A DNA stretch of 64,000 bases, taken from contig QJPP01007235.1 in assembly GCA_003996215.1 (NCBI GenBank), forward strand, positions 124,001-188,000, given 5' to 3'. Position numbers and translations under genes: made by a program. Shown piece by piece: positions 1 through 10,779 of this stretch (its first letter is position 1; each line of letters starts with the position of its first letter). Under the pieces are notes generated by a model. It was not told the origin of the DNA and did not search any database. It saw nothing but the letters and a program-made list of their open reading frames with translations. The DNA is from Jaltomata sinuosa (Eukaryota; Streptophyta; Magnoliopsida; Solanales; Solanaceae).

Positions 1-157
1 TTATATTCCCATACTTATATTATTACACTAGTTTAGCTTTCGCTTGGATATTGTTTTAATCAGAATGTTTAGTATATGACAAACCATGGGTTAGCTTGGG
101 ATCACCTGGGGCTCTAAGAACTGTGTCGCATCTATGGGGTAGCCTCGGGGCATGACA
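1..157 (+). mobile_element. Element A, 3' end of 5' LTR
   Basis: This is the last part of the 5' LTR of a Ty3/gypsy chromovirus; the rest lies left of the window. It matches the end of the element's 3' LTR at 18345-18506, sharing the run around TATTACACTAGTTTAGCTT and the terminal CATGACA/TGTGACA. A primer binding site follows at once, which fixes the boundary at 157. Confidence 0.85.
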
Positions 158-161
158 AACT

Positions 162-173
162 TGGTATTAGAGC
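162..173 (+). other. Primer binding site of element A
   Basis: TGGTATTAGAGC differs at one base from TGGTATCAGAGC, the complement of the 3' end of plant initiator tRNA-Met. It sits four bases past the LTR end, where minus-strand DNA synthesis would be primed. Confidence 0.8.
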
Positions 174-370
174 ATCAACTTCAAGATTCCTAGGGTGTCT
201 AAAAGTTGTGTCAAGTAGTCTTTTTCATGGGTGTGAAGTGCGCCATACTTATGAGAAAGAGGTTGTGAGACATTTTTAGAAAAACTTCACTTCCTTCTGT
301 TCTATATCGTGTAGAGTGTGAACTCAATTTTACCTCCTTCTAACTTGTGCTCTATGCATTACATAAAATT

Positions 371-1530
371 TCTCCCAGACGAGCAAATAGAAGGAGGAAA
401 AAAATGGAAACTAGTAAGCACCACCCATCCCAGTAGACCCTTTGAATGAGCAATTCACTCATGCCGAGTTCAAGGCTTCTTTTCAGGTGCTAGCTCAGGC
501 CATGACTACTCAGGTGAACCAGCAGGCTGTTGCACTAGTCAACCCATAAAATATTACAGAAGCAGCTAGAGTCTGTGACTTCACTCAAATGAATCCTCTC
601 AAGTTCCATGGTTCTAAGGCTGAGAAGGATCTGCAGGAGTTCCTTGATGACATAAAAAGTTACTAAGATCATGGATGTCACTGCAGTTGAGAGTGCAAAC
701 TTGGCGGCCTATCAGTTTAAAAGATTGGCTCACACTTGGTATAAATAATGAAAGGAAGCTAGGGGTATAGATGCAGGCCCAGTAGATTGGGATCAGTTCA
801 TGATTGTATTTCTAAATAGGTTATTCCCACTTGAATTGAGGAAAGCCAAGGTTCAGGAGTTCATCAACTTAAGGCAGGGTGACATGAATGTGAAAGAGTA
901 TTCCCTTAAGTTTACTTAGCTTTCAAAGTATGATCTGGCAATGGTGGTTGACTCTAGAGCCTGCATGAGTAAGTTTGTGTCAGATGTTTCTGAAGATATG
1001 GTCAAAGAATATAGAACTTCCATGCTGGTTAAGGAGATGTATATCTCTAGGTTGATGAATCATGCCCAGCAGATTGACAAGGAAAAGATCAAGAAGAGGG
1101 GAAAAAACCATAAAAAGGCCAGAACAGATAACTTCAGTTATTCTCAACAGAGGTCTGATGGTGGTAACCGCTCTCAGTTCTACCAAAAATCTTTAGCTCT
1201 TTCCCATCCTCTGCTAGTGCCCAGTACCTTCAAACAGGATCAGTGGGATAGTACACCAGGCTCTAAATCCCAGGGTAGTGTCACTAGTGGACGTACTCAT
1301 CCGATGTGCAAGAAGTATAGTAGGAACTACAAAGGTGAGTGTATAGCTGGCAGTGGAAATTGTTTCAGGTGCATCAAGCCAAGTCATAGGTTGAAGGAGA
1401 GCCCAATGGCTTCATTGAGAGGCAGGGATGCTTGCTAGTAGAATCAGACTAAATCCCCAGCAACTCCAGTAGGTCACCCAACTCAGCAGTATACCTCATC
1501 TAGTACAGGTGGTGGTCAGCACTAACATAG
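371..1530 (+). pseudogene. Element A gag relic
   Basis: Decayed gag (capsid and nucleocapsid). The equivalent of the MPPRR start found in element I is corrupted here. The capsid-like part includes FPLELRKAKVQEFINL at about 820-880, and a longer open stretch runs 941-1438. Stops include TAA at 547-549 and TAG at 917-919, the latter CAG in element F. The zinc knuckle at about 1360-1400 reads CFRCIKPSHRLKES, so the last Cys of the CX2CX4HX4C pattern is now Ser. It cannot make a functional Gag. Confidence 0.85.
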
Positions 1531-1545
1531 ACTTTATGCTCTCCA

Positions 1546-2030
1546 GACTCGACAGGACTAGGAGGATTCCACCGATGTGGTTATGGGTACATTGTGAGTC
1601 TTTTATATTGTTGTATATGCATTGTTAGATCTTGGAGCCACACTTTATTTTATGACCCTTTATATAGCAGTAGACTTTGGTGTCAGTCCAAAAATCCTCC
1701 CAGAAACTTTCTCAGTCTCTACTCAAGTTGGTGATTCAGTCATAGCCAGTGGGTATACAAAAAATTGCCCAGTCATAGTTTCTTAGAAAGTCACCTCAGC
1801 TAATCTTTTAGAGTTAGATATGACTGACTTCGATGTTATTCTAGGCATGCACTGGTTACACTCTTGTTATGCCTCAGTCAATTGTAGAACTAAGGTAGTT
1901 CAGTTCCAGTTTCCAAATGAGCTAGTCTTAGAGTGGAAGGGTAGTACTTTAGTGCTTATGGTTCAATCTGTCTCTTACCTTAGAGCCAGGAAAATAATTT
2001 CTAAAAGATGTATCTACCATTTTGTTCGAG
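1546..2030 (+). pseudogene. Element A protease relic
   Basis: Retroviral-type aspartic protease segment following gag. The active-site region reads ALLDLGATL, where related copies have ALLDPGA, so the Asp is kept but the Pro is Leu. The later conserved segment reads ILGMHWL where F has ILGMDWL. An in-frame TGA at about 1593 and a TAG near 1784 break the frame; the stretch from 1820 is open and runs on into the RT linker to 2269. Confidence 0.8.
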
Positions 2031-2960
2031 TTAAGGATTCAAATTCCAAAACCCCAACTCTTCAGTTAGTCGATGTGGTTAATGAATTCCAAGAAGTGTT
2101 TCCAGAAGATCTGCCCAGAGTTCCTCCCCAGCGGAAAATTATCTTTGGGGTAGATCTCCTTCCATATACCCAACATATTTCAATTCCAAATTACAGAATG
2201 GCTCTAGCCGAGCTTAAGGAGTTAAAGGAACATCTGAAAGACCTTCTAGAAAAGGTTTTATTAAGCTGAGCATCTCTCCATAGGGTGCTCCAGTTCTCTT
2301 CGTGTGTAAGAAAGATAGTTCTCTCAGGATGTGCATCGACTACCATCAATTAAAAAAGTCACAATCTAGAATAAGTATCCCATTCCTAGGATTGATGATT
2401 TGTTCAAACAGCTTCAGGGTTTCAGTTGCTTTTCTAAGATAGTCCTCAAGTCCAGCTATCATCAGCTCAAAGTCAGAGAGTGTGACATTTTGAAGACAGC
2501 CTTCAGAACTCAGTATGGTCACTATGAATTTATAGTTATGTCTTTCGGAATAACAAATGCTCCTGCTCCTTTTATGGATTTGATGAACATGGTGTTCAAG
2601 CAGTACTTGGACATGTTCATCATTGTCTTTATTGATGACATCCTTGTGTATTCTCAGAGTAAAGAAGAGCATGTGAATTATTTGAGGGTTGTGTTGTAAA
2701 CTCTCAAGGATCGCTAGTTATTTGCCAAGTTCAGTAAGTGTGAATTCTGGTTGAAGTCAGTTGCCTTTCTTGGTCATGTGGTGTCTAGTGAGGGCATCTG
2801 AGTAGATTCCCATAAGGTAGAGGCAGTGAAGAACTGTCCTAGACCCACTTCTCTGATAGACATCAGGAGCTTTTTGGGTTTGGTTGGTTACTACAGGAGA
2901 TTTATTAAGGGATTTTCATCCATCGCTTCCGCATTGTACAGATTGATTCAGAAAAAGATT
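2031..2960 (+). pseudogene. Element A reverse transcriptase relic
   Basis: RT domain. The linker EVFPEDLPRVPP comes first, then the palm (2400-2699) with SYHQLKVRE, FGITNAPAPF and FIDDILVYS. The catalytic FIDD codons at 2628-2639 are intact, but the Asp of the first catalytic motif (KIDL in element I) reads KIVL. Frames shift between 2280 and 2400, and a TAA closes the main frame at 2697-2699. The connection part (about 2740-2960, FLGHVVSSEGI) follows with further stops. Confidence 0.85.
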
Positions 2961-2984
2961 AAGTTCCAGTGGTCAGTTGTGTGT

Positions 2985-3520
2985 GAGAAGAACTTTTAAG
3001 AGTTGAAGACCAGGTTGACCACAGCTCTAGTTTTAACCCTACCAGAGGGTTTAGATGGCTTTGTTGTGTATTGTGATGCATCCATAGTCGGCTTGGATTG
3101 TGTTCTGATATATCATGGTAAGGTCATTACCTATGCCTCCTAACAGCTTAAGATTCATGAGAAGAACTACCTGACTCATGACCTTGATCTTATAACAGTT
3201 GTTTTTGCCTTGAAAATTTGGAGACACTACTTGTATGGTGTCCATATGGATGAATTTACAGACCATAAGAACCTCTAGTACGTGTTCACCTAGAAGGAGT
3301 TGAATTTTTGCCAGAGAAGGTGGCTCGAGTTCCTCAAATATTATGATATGAATGTGCTCTACCATCCGGGTAAGGCTAATATTGTGGTTGATGAACTTAG
3401 AAAATTGTCCATGGGTAGTGTGTCACATGTTGAGGAAGAGAAAAAGGAATTAGCTAAGGATTTTCATAGGCTTTCTCGCTTAGGGTCTGCCTTACAGACA
3501 CAATGGATGGCGGTATTATA
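2985..3520 (+). pseudogene. Element A RNase H and tether relic
   Basis: RNase H segment with VVYCDAS near 3065 and KIWRHYLYGV near 3215, then the tether CQRRWLEFLKYYDMNVLYHPGKAN (given here only by its ends, about 3308-3385). TAG codons at 3276-3278 and 3291-3293 stand where related copies have CAG. The last open stretch is 3300-3521. Confidence 0.8.
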
Positions 3521-3689
3521 GTTCAAAATGGGTGAGAATCTTCTCTGGTGGATGAGGTGAAGGAGAAGCAAGACAGTGGTCTCATCTTACTTCAGTTGAA
3601 AGGTTCAATCCATCAACAACGAGTAGAGGTTTTCTCCTAAGAGGGAGATGGTGTACTTTGTTATCAGGGTTGATTATGTGTTCCTAATG

Positions 3690-4500
3690 TAGATGAGCAA
3701 AGGCAGTGTATCTTGACAAAAGTTCATAGCTCCAGATATTCTATTCATCCCATCCCACAAAGATGTACCGTAATCTATGGGAAGTCTATGGGTGGAATGG
3801 CATGAAGAGGGACATTACAGATATTTTTACCAAGTGTCCCAACTTTTAGCAAGTGAAAGTAGAACATCAGAGACTGGGAGGTGTGACTCAAGATATTGAC
3901 ATTTCTACTTGGAAGTGGGAAGTGATCAATATGGTTTTTATTACAGTTTTACCGTGTACTCACTGACAGCATGACTCTATTTGGGTGATAGTAGACAGGG
4001 TGACTAAGTCAGCTCACTTATTAGCGATCAAGACTACTGAATCAGTAGAGAATTATTCCAGGCTCTACATCCGTGAGATAGTCAGGTTGCATGGGATTCC
4101 CTTGTCTATCATCTCAGATAGGGGTACTCAATTTACATCCAAATTTTGGAGATAATTTTATAAAGGTCTTGGTACATAGGTAAATCTCTGTATAACATTT
4201 CATCCACAAATGGATGGTCAAGCAGAGCATTCCATCCAGACCTTAGAGAATATGTTAAGGGCTTGAGTGATCAATTTCAAAATTAATTGGGATGAGCACT
4301 TACCTCTTATAGAGTTTGCCTACAATAACATCTTCTATTCTAGTTTTCAGATGGCCCAATATGAGGCACTTTATGGGCGGAGGTGTAGATCACCTATTAG
4401 CTAGTTTGATGTAGGTGAAGCAGCCTTGATGGGGAAAGATTTGGTTCATGAGGCTATGGATAAGGTTAAGCTCATTAGTGAGAGGTTGAAGATCGCTCAA
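3690..4500 (+). pseudogene. Element A integrase relic
   Basis: Integrase with an N-terminal zinc finger and DDE core. The second Cys of the zinc finger is lost (KCPNF followed by a stop, versus KCPNC in F). The first catalytic Asp is lost: NMVFI at about 3928-3942 (GTT at 3934-3936) where F has NMDFI. The second, in ISDRGTQF near 4110, and the Glu in DGQAE near 4215 remain. Several in-frame TAG/TGA codons follow, and WR near 4155 ends in a stop. Confidence 0.85.
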
Positions 4501-4539
4501 AGTCATCAGAAGTCCTACGTAGATATGAGGAGAAAAGAC

Positions 4540-4972
4540 TTAGAGTTTGAGGTTGATGACTAGGTTTTCCTAAAGGTGTCACCCATAAAGGGTGTGATGA
4601 GATTTGTCAAGAAGGGAAAGCTTAGTCCCCGGTATGTAGGTCCCTACAGAATTCTGAGGAGAGTTGGCAAGGTGGCCTATGAGTTATAATTGCTCGAAGA
4701 CTTAGCATTGGTGTATCTAATCTTTCAGGTTTCTTTGTTGAAAAAGTGTATTAGTGATCCGGCATTAGTTGTGCCATTAGAGAATGTAGGTGTGAAGGAC
4801 TCCCTCACCTATGAAGAGGTTCTAATTTAGATTCTTGATCATCAAGTTTGAAGGTTGTGGAACAAGAAAGTGGCTTTAGTGAAAGTTCTTTGGAGGGAGC
4901 TACTTGGGAAGCAGAAGCAGCTATGATGACCAAGTACCCTCACCTCTTTCCTTCTGATTCAGCTCTAGCTTG
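4540..4972 (+). pseudogene. Element A integrase C-terminus and chromodomain relic
   Basis: Starts with the region before MKGVMRF of element F (here IKGVMRF near 4588) and the GPYRILRRVGKVAYEL strand. The chromodomain part, ILDHQV to VKVLWR (about 4830-4893), has stops. About 16 bases encoding the NQSVE segment of its relatives are missing at about 4895, shifting the frame before ATWEAE. In chromoviruses this domain directs integration to marked chromatin; here it is dead. Confidence 0.8.
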
Positions 4973-5166
4973 AGGTACTAGATTTATCATTTGTATCTCC
5001 CCTCAGTTTCATATTCCCTCAGCTATTCTTGCATTTTAAGCATGCTTTCATGTTCTTAGAAATCAGATCAGTTGGAAATTAGTTTTTAGAATTCAGTTGG
5101 TAGGGATTGTAGCTCTTTCCCTCTAAACTTAGCTTGGGTAGTATTCATTCGAGGACGAATGATCCC

Positions 5167-5179
5167 AAGGGGGAGATAT
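5167..5179 (+). other. Polypurine tract of element A
   Basis: AAGGGGGAGATAT directly precedes the 3' LTR start TGTAAAC. The same tract, with small changes, ends the internal region of B, F, H and I. Confidence 0.8.
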
Positions 5180-5261
5180 TGTAAACCTCACAAAATTTTA
5201 ATCTTATAACCAGCCAAAAATCCTAAGTGTTCAGCTATTATAGACCAGAACAGGATTCACG

Positions 5262-5590
5262 GACCAAGTCCACGAGCCATGGACTGGACCATGAGCCGTG
5301 GTATGGTCTCATGGAAAAAGTCTTGCAGATCAGACCTCAAGTCTTGATCCATATGATGGATCCACGGACCGTGGATTATACCATGGGCCATGAGTCCCCT
5401 TTGTGGAAATCAGACCTGCAGGGTCCCCATCCTGCCTAGAACCACGACCAGCTTCCATGGATCATGGAAGGGTCCACAGGCCATGGATGGTAGTCATGGA
5501 AATCAGACCTGTAGCTAGTCAGAAAGGCTTAGAAACCACGATAGGGTTCCACGGCTCATTGAACCATCCATGGATTGTGGTTCCCATCCG
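5262..5590 (+). repeat. Palindrome cluster in LTR of element A
   Basis: About ten variants of one short palindrome, including CCACGGACCGTGG at 5362-5374 (6-base arms, one centre base) and CCATGGATCATGG at 5455-5467. The cluster starts about 80 bases into the LTR. H and F carry the same motif family at the same place. Confidence 0.75.
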
Positions 5591-6343
5591 TGGAACCCAG
5601 TTTGAGAATTTCTCAGCAGTTTTAAGTAAGTATTTCTAGGAGTATTCAAGACCTTTCCTATTTTTTTAAAAGCTAAACAATGTCATTTTAACTAGCCTAA
5701 GACTAATTATTAAGCCTAAAACTACCCAAATCCCTTATTCTCTCAAATATCATCCGACACTTAGCAAAATAGAGAAAAGAAGCATCTTCTTCTTCTCAAA
5801 AGAAAGCAGAAGTGTTCTTCAATTTCAGTCTCCAAACCCAAGGATTTCACTAAGGGGTTTGCTCTCAGGTATGAGTGAATTCATCAATAGGTATCCTTTC
5901 ACCCATTGATTCCCTAAGTTAATTTAGTTCTTTAGTTTTAGTTTAGTCTTCAGAGCCTAAGGTTCCAAAATTTTATGAATCCCTTGTATTTCAGCTTCCT
6001 TGTTATGTATGAATCTTTATTGCATGTTTCTTCGAAGTCTAGAATTATTGTATACTCATAATTCTCGAACCCTCAGCATGTTGAATTCATGACATTAAAC
6101 TATGATTATGAACTTCATATTTTATTCAGATTCTAGAATTGTTACAAGTAATTCAATTCCTCAGGATGGTGGGTTGTGAACACCCGATCAGTTTAGGATT
6201 TCACGCATTTTTAGTCAGATACTCGGTCCTTCAAAAGTATATGAATAGAATGCTTTCAGTCTTAGCATTATTTTTCATTCTCATAAAGTCAGTATTTTTG
6301 AGCTATCCAGTATGTTATTTTGTTTATATATTCAATTGGGAGT

Positions 6344-6348
6344 AGTAT
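6344..6348. repeat. Target site duplication of element B
   Basis: AGTAT here and AGTAC at 17283-17287 flank element B, a 4 of 5 match. The element A LTR reads continuously across this point when compared with F. Confidence 0.65.
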
Positions 6349-6808
6349 TGTCACGCCCCAAGGCTATCCCCTAGACGTAACACGGGACCTAGGGTTACAA
6401 GTAACCCCAAGCTAACCCTAAAACTAGCATATCACAAGCATACTAAATATAAATTTAAACAAACGGAAGCATATTGAATAAGTCATAACTGAAAGGAATA
6501 ATACTTCTAAAGATATCTAAAATAATGGTCTGTCCGAAGATCAATGGAACTACAAAAGCTGAAGTCTGACTCTATGTATGAAAGCCTCTAATGCTGATGA
6601 GTTGCTGGGACAATCCGCCAGCTAACTCCAAATACTAAAAGTAAAGACAACCTGACTAACTCAAAAAAATCATGTAAAGGATATGTCCTCGGATGATGAG
6701 GACTCACCACTGACTGTCACTGATATGGCATTGAGAGAGCTAATCACGAGGCTGAAGCTAAGAACCTGAGCCTACATCATGATAGGATGGAGCATATAGA
6801 GTATGCGT

Positions 6809-6827
6809 CAGTACTCTAAATGTACTA
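6809..6827 (-). promoter_or_regulatory. Conserved AGTAC hairpin, element B 3' LTR
   Basis: CAGTAC, a 7-base loop, then GTACTA on the + strand; the outermost pair is lost. Located 460 bases from the LTR 3' end. The copy in the other LTR (15753-15771) pairs perfectly. Confidence 0.6.
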
Positions 6828-7919
6828 AGTATGAGGGATGTGCAAGGCTGACTAAAATGTAAATATGCAAAAATACACGAAAGCTATAAATTGAACTAAA
6901 CTGTAGTACATAGGCCCAAAATATAATCAAGCATAAACAACTGAAATGCAAGAGTAATCTAAAAAACATGTCAAAAGTAAATATAATTAGGGGCCTAATG
7001 CACTTTACTGAAACTAACACTGTGAGACAATCTATTAACCGATATAAATCACGTGATCTAAATAAGGAGTCCGATGTATACGCCCCATCAAGAGGACCCA
7101 GTATACCTTGCCAGGGTATAAAGGCATGACTGTGGTGTGATCACTAAATCTGATGCCCAACAAAGGGGACTTATAAACCTATGTTGGCACATAGTTCTGG
7201 GAGCTTAAGGGTATGTTAAACCCTGGTCCAACTCAGTGCAAAACACTGCTCCCAAACTGAAGACTAATAGCTCATTAAAACTGAAGTTCTAAATTTTCTG
7301 AGATAGAACTAAAATGATCTAAAATGCTAACTCCTGAAATACTGTAGTAAACTGAAAACTAGTTAAATTATGATTTCTTTTTAAGCCCATGCTGATAATC
7401 TAGGTTGAAAATTGAACAAAACTAACACTTTAGAAATCCTACAATTTAAGGCAATTCTTGTGATTCCTGAAAACCTTGTTCAAATCCATGCAAGTTAATA
7501 TAAGCAATATACATCATTAAAATAGGATGAAAATCATGTATAAATCAAGAAGATGGATCTATGTAGCAATCTACTAAAATGGGTAAGAACCCTAGTTTCA
7601 AAACCATGAAAAATTGATGTAAAAGCCTGAGATATTTGGGCATAAGGGCGAACTAAACCCTTACTGAATACCCACATACCTGGTGGAAGAAAAATCCCTG
7701 CAACAAATCTGAAGTTGAGCTTGGAGGAGAGAACCCTAATCCTGGAAATTTGGAGAAGACTCTTCTTTACTGCTTTAGAATTGAACTTAGAGAATCTGAC
7801 TTGTATTGGAGAATTAGACTTAATAAAATAAGCCTAAGACTCTTTATAGTCGGAGCTAAAAGAATTGGGAAAAGACCGAAATGCCCCCAACTTAAAACTA
7901 GAAATTTTGAAAATAATCA

Positions 7920-8235
7920 CCGCCGAACGGCATTGGACCTATGATGGCCCATCGTCCAGGGCATCGGGATGGGGCAGGTTGGGCTGGCTCCCCCTGGACC
8001 ATTCCCAAGGGAAGACCCATTGCCCTTCACATCAGCAACACCCATGGATATTTGCCTGTTGAGGCAGGGGAGCCTGGGACAGGGGCGCTGGCTCCTCCTC
8101 ACGGGCTGCCTGACAGCCCATCGGACCTCTGACACCCATCGGGTCCCCCGTCTGGATGGAGTCGACTTGGACTGAGCCACTGGGTCTTTTCCATGGGGAC
8201 CCCTGATGGGCCGTCGTGTCCACGATGCCCATGGG
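7920..8235 (-). repeat. Palindrome cluster and TATA region, element B 3' LTR
   Basis: Repeats of the type GATGGCCCATC (7943-7953), CCATCGGACC and GATGGGCCGTC. In LTR direction they lie 90-400 bases from the LTR start and just upstream of the TATA-like box at 7841-7848, as upstream promoter elements would. Several open frames overlap here only because the stretch is GC-rich and has few stops. Confidence 0.7.
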
Positions 8236-8326
8236 TCAGCCCGTGGGGCTTGACTAAAGATAAAATTTTCTTAAGTTTTGTTGAGTTCGGGATGTTAGAA
8301 GCTGGTTTGAATTCTAAGGTGTTACA

Positions 8327-8599
8327 ATATCTCCTCCTTGGGATTATTTGTCCTCGAATGGGAACTAACTAACCTGAGTTTGGAAGGAAAGAGCTACAAT
8401 CCCTACCAACTAATTACTAGAAGTTAAAATCTGACCGAGTCTAATTCTGAATACATGGAAACATGCTGGAAACACTGGAATAGCTGGGAAAACATGATTC
8501 TGAGACTGACATGCATAAGAGGAAACTTAGAGACTGGAGAAGAACTATTACCTCAAGCTGAAACCGAATTGGAAGGAAAGAGGGCTAAGTGGTTATCCC
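8327..8599 (-). other. Element B 3' untranslated tail
   Basis: Non-coding stretch between the chromodomain remnant and the 3' LTR, matching the tails of A (4973-5179) and F (61966-62189). It includes the TCGAGGACAAATAATCCCAAGG-like block next to the polypurine tract. The last codons of pol (LFPSN region) lie near 8570-8600. Confidence 0.65.
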
Positions 8600-9160
8600 A
8601 ATTTCCTTTAAAGTAGATTACAAAAGCTCTCAATATGTCCTCTAAAGTATGAATGGTACGCTCTACCTGACCATCTGTCTGTGGGTGAAAATTTATGTTA
8701 AGATTAACCTATGTACCAAGACCCTTCTGAAATGACCTCCAAAACTGAGACGTGAACTGAGTGCCCCTATCTGAAATGATGGATGAGGGAACTCCATGCA
8801 ACCTGACTATCTCACTAATGTAGAGTCTGGCATAATTCTCTGTTGAATCGATAGTCTTGGCAACCAAGAAGTGGGTTGACTTAGTCATCCTATCTATAAT
8901 TACCCAAATAGAATCATGTTGCATACGAGTGCGAGGTAAACCTATAATGAAGTCCATATTGATGACCTCCCACATCCAAGTAGGAATGCTCATCTCCTGA
9001 GTCATACCAATGGGTCGCTGATGTTCTACCTTCACTTGCTGACAGTTGAGACACTTAGCCACAAAATCAGCAATGTCCCTCTTCATCCTATTCCACCAAT
9101 AGACTTTTCATAGGTTGCGGTACATCTTGGTGGCACCAGGATGTATGGAATACTTGGAGC
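8600..9160 (-). pseudogene. Element B integrase, truncated
   Basis: Reads from high to low coordinates. Zinc finger KCLNCQQVK at about 9055-9030, then NMDFIIGLP, ISDRGTQF and DGQVE, so all three DDE acidic residues and the zinc ligands I can see are kept. A TAG near 8713 interrupts it. After FKGNWDNHL the sequence jumps to LFPSN, the extreme pol C-terminus, so the integrase C-terminal domain and chromodomain are absent. Element I has about 650 bases between these points. Confidence 0.85.
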
Positions 9161-9900
9161 TATGTGCTTCTGTCAAAATCTATTGTCTCAACTTACCTAT
9201 ATTAGGAACACATAATCGACCCTGGTAACGAAGTACACCATCTCCCCCTTGGGAGAATACCTCTACTCTCTGTTGTTGGACAGCACCTTTTAGCTGAAGT
9301 AAGATGGGATCACTATCTTGCTTTTCCTTCACCTCGGCTACCAATGAAGACTCTGACCCATTCTGAACAACGACACCACCTTCTGACGAATCTATGAGGA
9401 GAACCCCTAACCGAGCAAGCTTGTGAACATCCTTGGCTAATTCTTTCTTTCCTTCCTTAACTTATGACACGACACTCATGGATAGCCTACTAAGTGCATC
9501 AGCTATCACATTGGTCTTACCCAGGTGGTAAAGCACGCTCATGTCATAATCCTTGAGAAGCTCTAGCCACCTTCTCTGTCGAAGATTCAGTTCTTTCTGA
9601 GTGAACACATACTAAAGGCTCTTGTGGTCAGTAAGTACATCTACATGGTCACCATACAAGTAGTGTCTCCAGATCTTTAAGGAAAAGAGAACTGCTGCTG
9701 ACACAAGATCGTGAGTAGGATAGTTCTTCTCATGAATCTTAAGCTGTCTAGAGGCATATGCAATAACTTTACCATGCTGCATTAGAACACAACCTAGGCC
9801 AACTCTGGACGCATCACAGTATACTACGATACCATCTGAACCCTTTGGTTGAGTCAAAACTGAGGTTGTGGTCAACCTAGTTTTCAACTCTTGTAAATTA
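9161..9900 (-). pseudogene. Element B RNase H and tether
   Basis: Open from 9887 to 9612 with VVYCDASRVGLGCVLMQ, IAYASRQL and KIWRHYLYG. Stops follow at the CAG-type codon before YVFTQKEL and in the tether (SVVS then a stop near 9465). The stretch down to 9161 holds the linker with FSQGGDGVLRYQGRLCVP and the start of the integrase zinc finger (YSIHPGATKMY). Confidence 0.8.
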
Positions 9901-9949
9901 TTCTCACACTCATCTGACCACTAGAACTTGACCTTATTCTGAGTTAGCC

Positions 9950-10720
9950 TAGTCAATGGAGAAGCTATGGACGAGAATCCCTCAACAAATCTCCTGTAGT
10001 AACCAGCCAGACCCAAGAAGCTCCTAATGTTTGTCGAAGAGGTGGGTCTAGGCCAATTCTTTACTGCATCTATCTTCTAAGAATTTACTCGAATACCATC
10101 CTTAGACACCACATGACCCAAAAAGGCGACTGATTGCAGCCAAAACTCACACTAGCTAAATTTGGCGAATAACTGGCGATCTTTGAGAGTTTGCAGCACC
10201 ACTCTCAAGTGATTATCGTGCTCCTCCTCAATCCATGAGTAGACTAGAATATCATCTATAAAGAAAATAACAAACACGTCCAAATACTACTTGAATACCC
10301 TGTTCCTCAAGTCCATAAAAGTTGCAGGAGCATTGTTAGTCCAAAATACATAACCACAAATTTGTAGTGACCATACTGAGTTCTGAAGGCTATCTTCGGA
10401 ATGTCACACTCTCTAACTTTGAGTTGATGATAACCGAATCTGAGGTCAATCTTGGAGAAGTAGATGGCGCACTGAAGCTGGTTGAACAAGTCGTCAATCC
10501 TGGGGATGGGATACTTATTTTTGATTGTGACCTTATTCAGCTGACGGTAGTCTATGCACATCCTGAGGGAGCCATATTTCTTATGCACGAAGAGAACTGG
10601 AGCACCTCATGGAGAGATGTTAGGTCTGATGAAACCTTTATATAGGAGGTCCTTGAGTTGTTCTTTCAACTCCTTAAGCTCATCTGGAGCCATTCTATAG
10701 GGAGAAATAGATATGGGCTA
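9950..10720 (-). pseudogene. Element B reverse transcriptase
   Basis: Fingers and palm: MCIDYRQLNKVTIKNKYPIPRIDDL (ends only; about 10570-10500), FSKIDLRFGYHQLKVRE, then FIDDILVYS with catalytic codons at 10251-10262 intact. A frameshift in the TNAPATF segment (about 10330-10310) splits the domain. The connection segment FLGHVVSKDGIRV and GYYRRFVEGFSS lies at about 10130-9960. Stops are sparse. Confidence 0.85.
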
Positions 10721-10779
10721 CGTATCTGAAAGAAGGTCTATCCCAAAGTCGATCTCCCGCTCAATAAGCACTCCGGGCA

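Larger units (their letters stand above)
5180..6348 (+). mobile_element. Element A 3' LTR, left part
   Basis: Begins TGTAAACCTC right after the polypurine tract and is interrupted at 6348 by element B; the LTR resumes at 17283. The order of conserved blocks matches the element F LTR. The small open frames in it (for example 5227-5639) are only GC-rich palindrome sequence. Confidence 0.85.
6349..8326 (-). mobile_element. Element B 3' LTR
   Basis: 1978 bases, aligned block for block with the 5' LTR at 15292-17282. It holds the AGTAC hairpin at 6809-6827, a TATA-like TATAAAGA on the - strand at 7841-7848, and a palindrome cluster at 7920-8235. Confidence 0.85.

Noticed and set aside
162..173. 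GGTATCAGAGC-type motifs as parts of tRNA genes
   Set aside because: They are single short blocks next to LTR ends with no cloverleaf around them, so they are primer binding sites.
7865..8232. Five overlapping open frames on both strands
   Set aside because: They fall in the GC-rich palindrome cluster of an LTR, where stops are rare in all frames; no protein family is recognisable.
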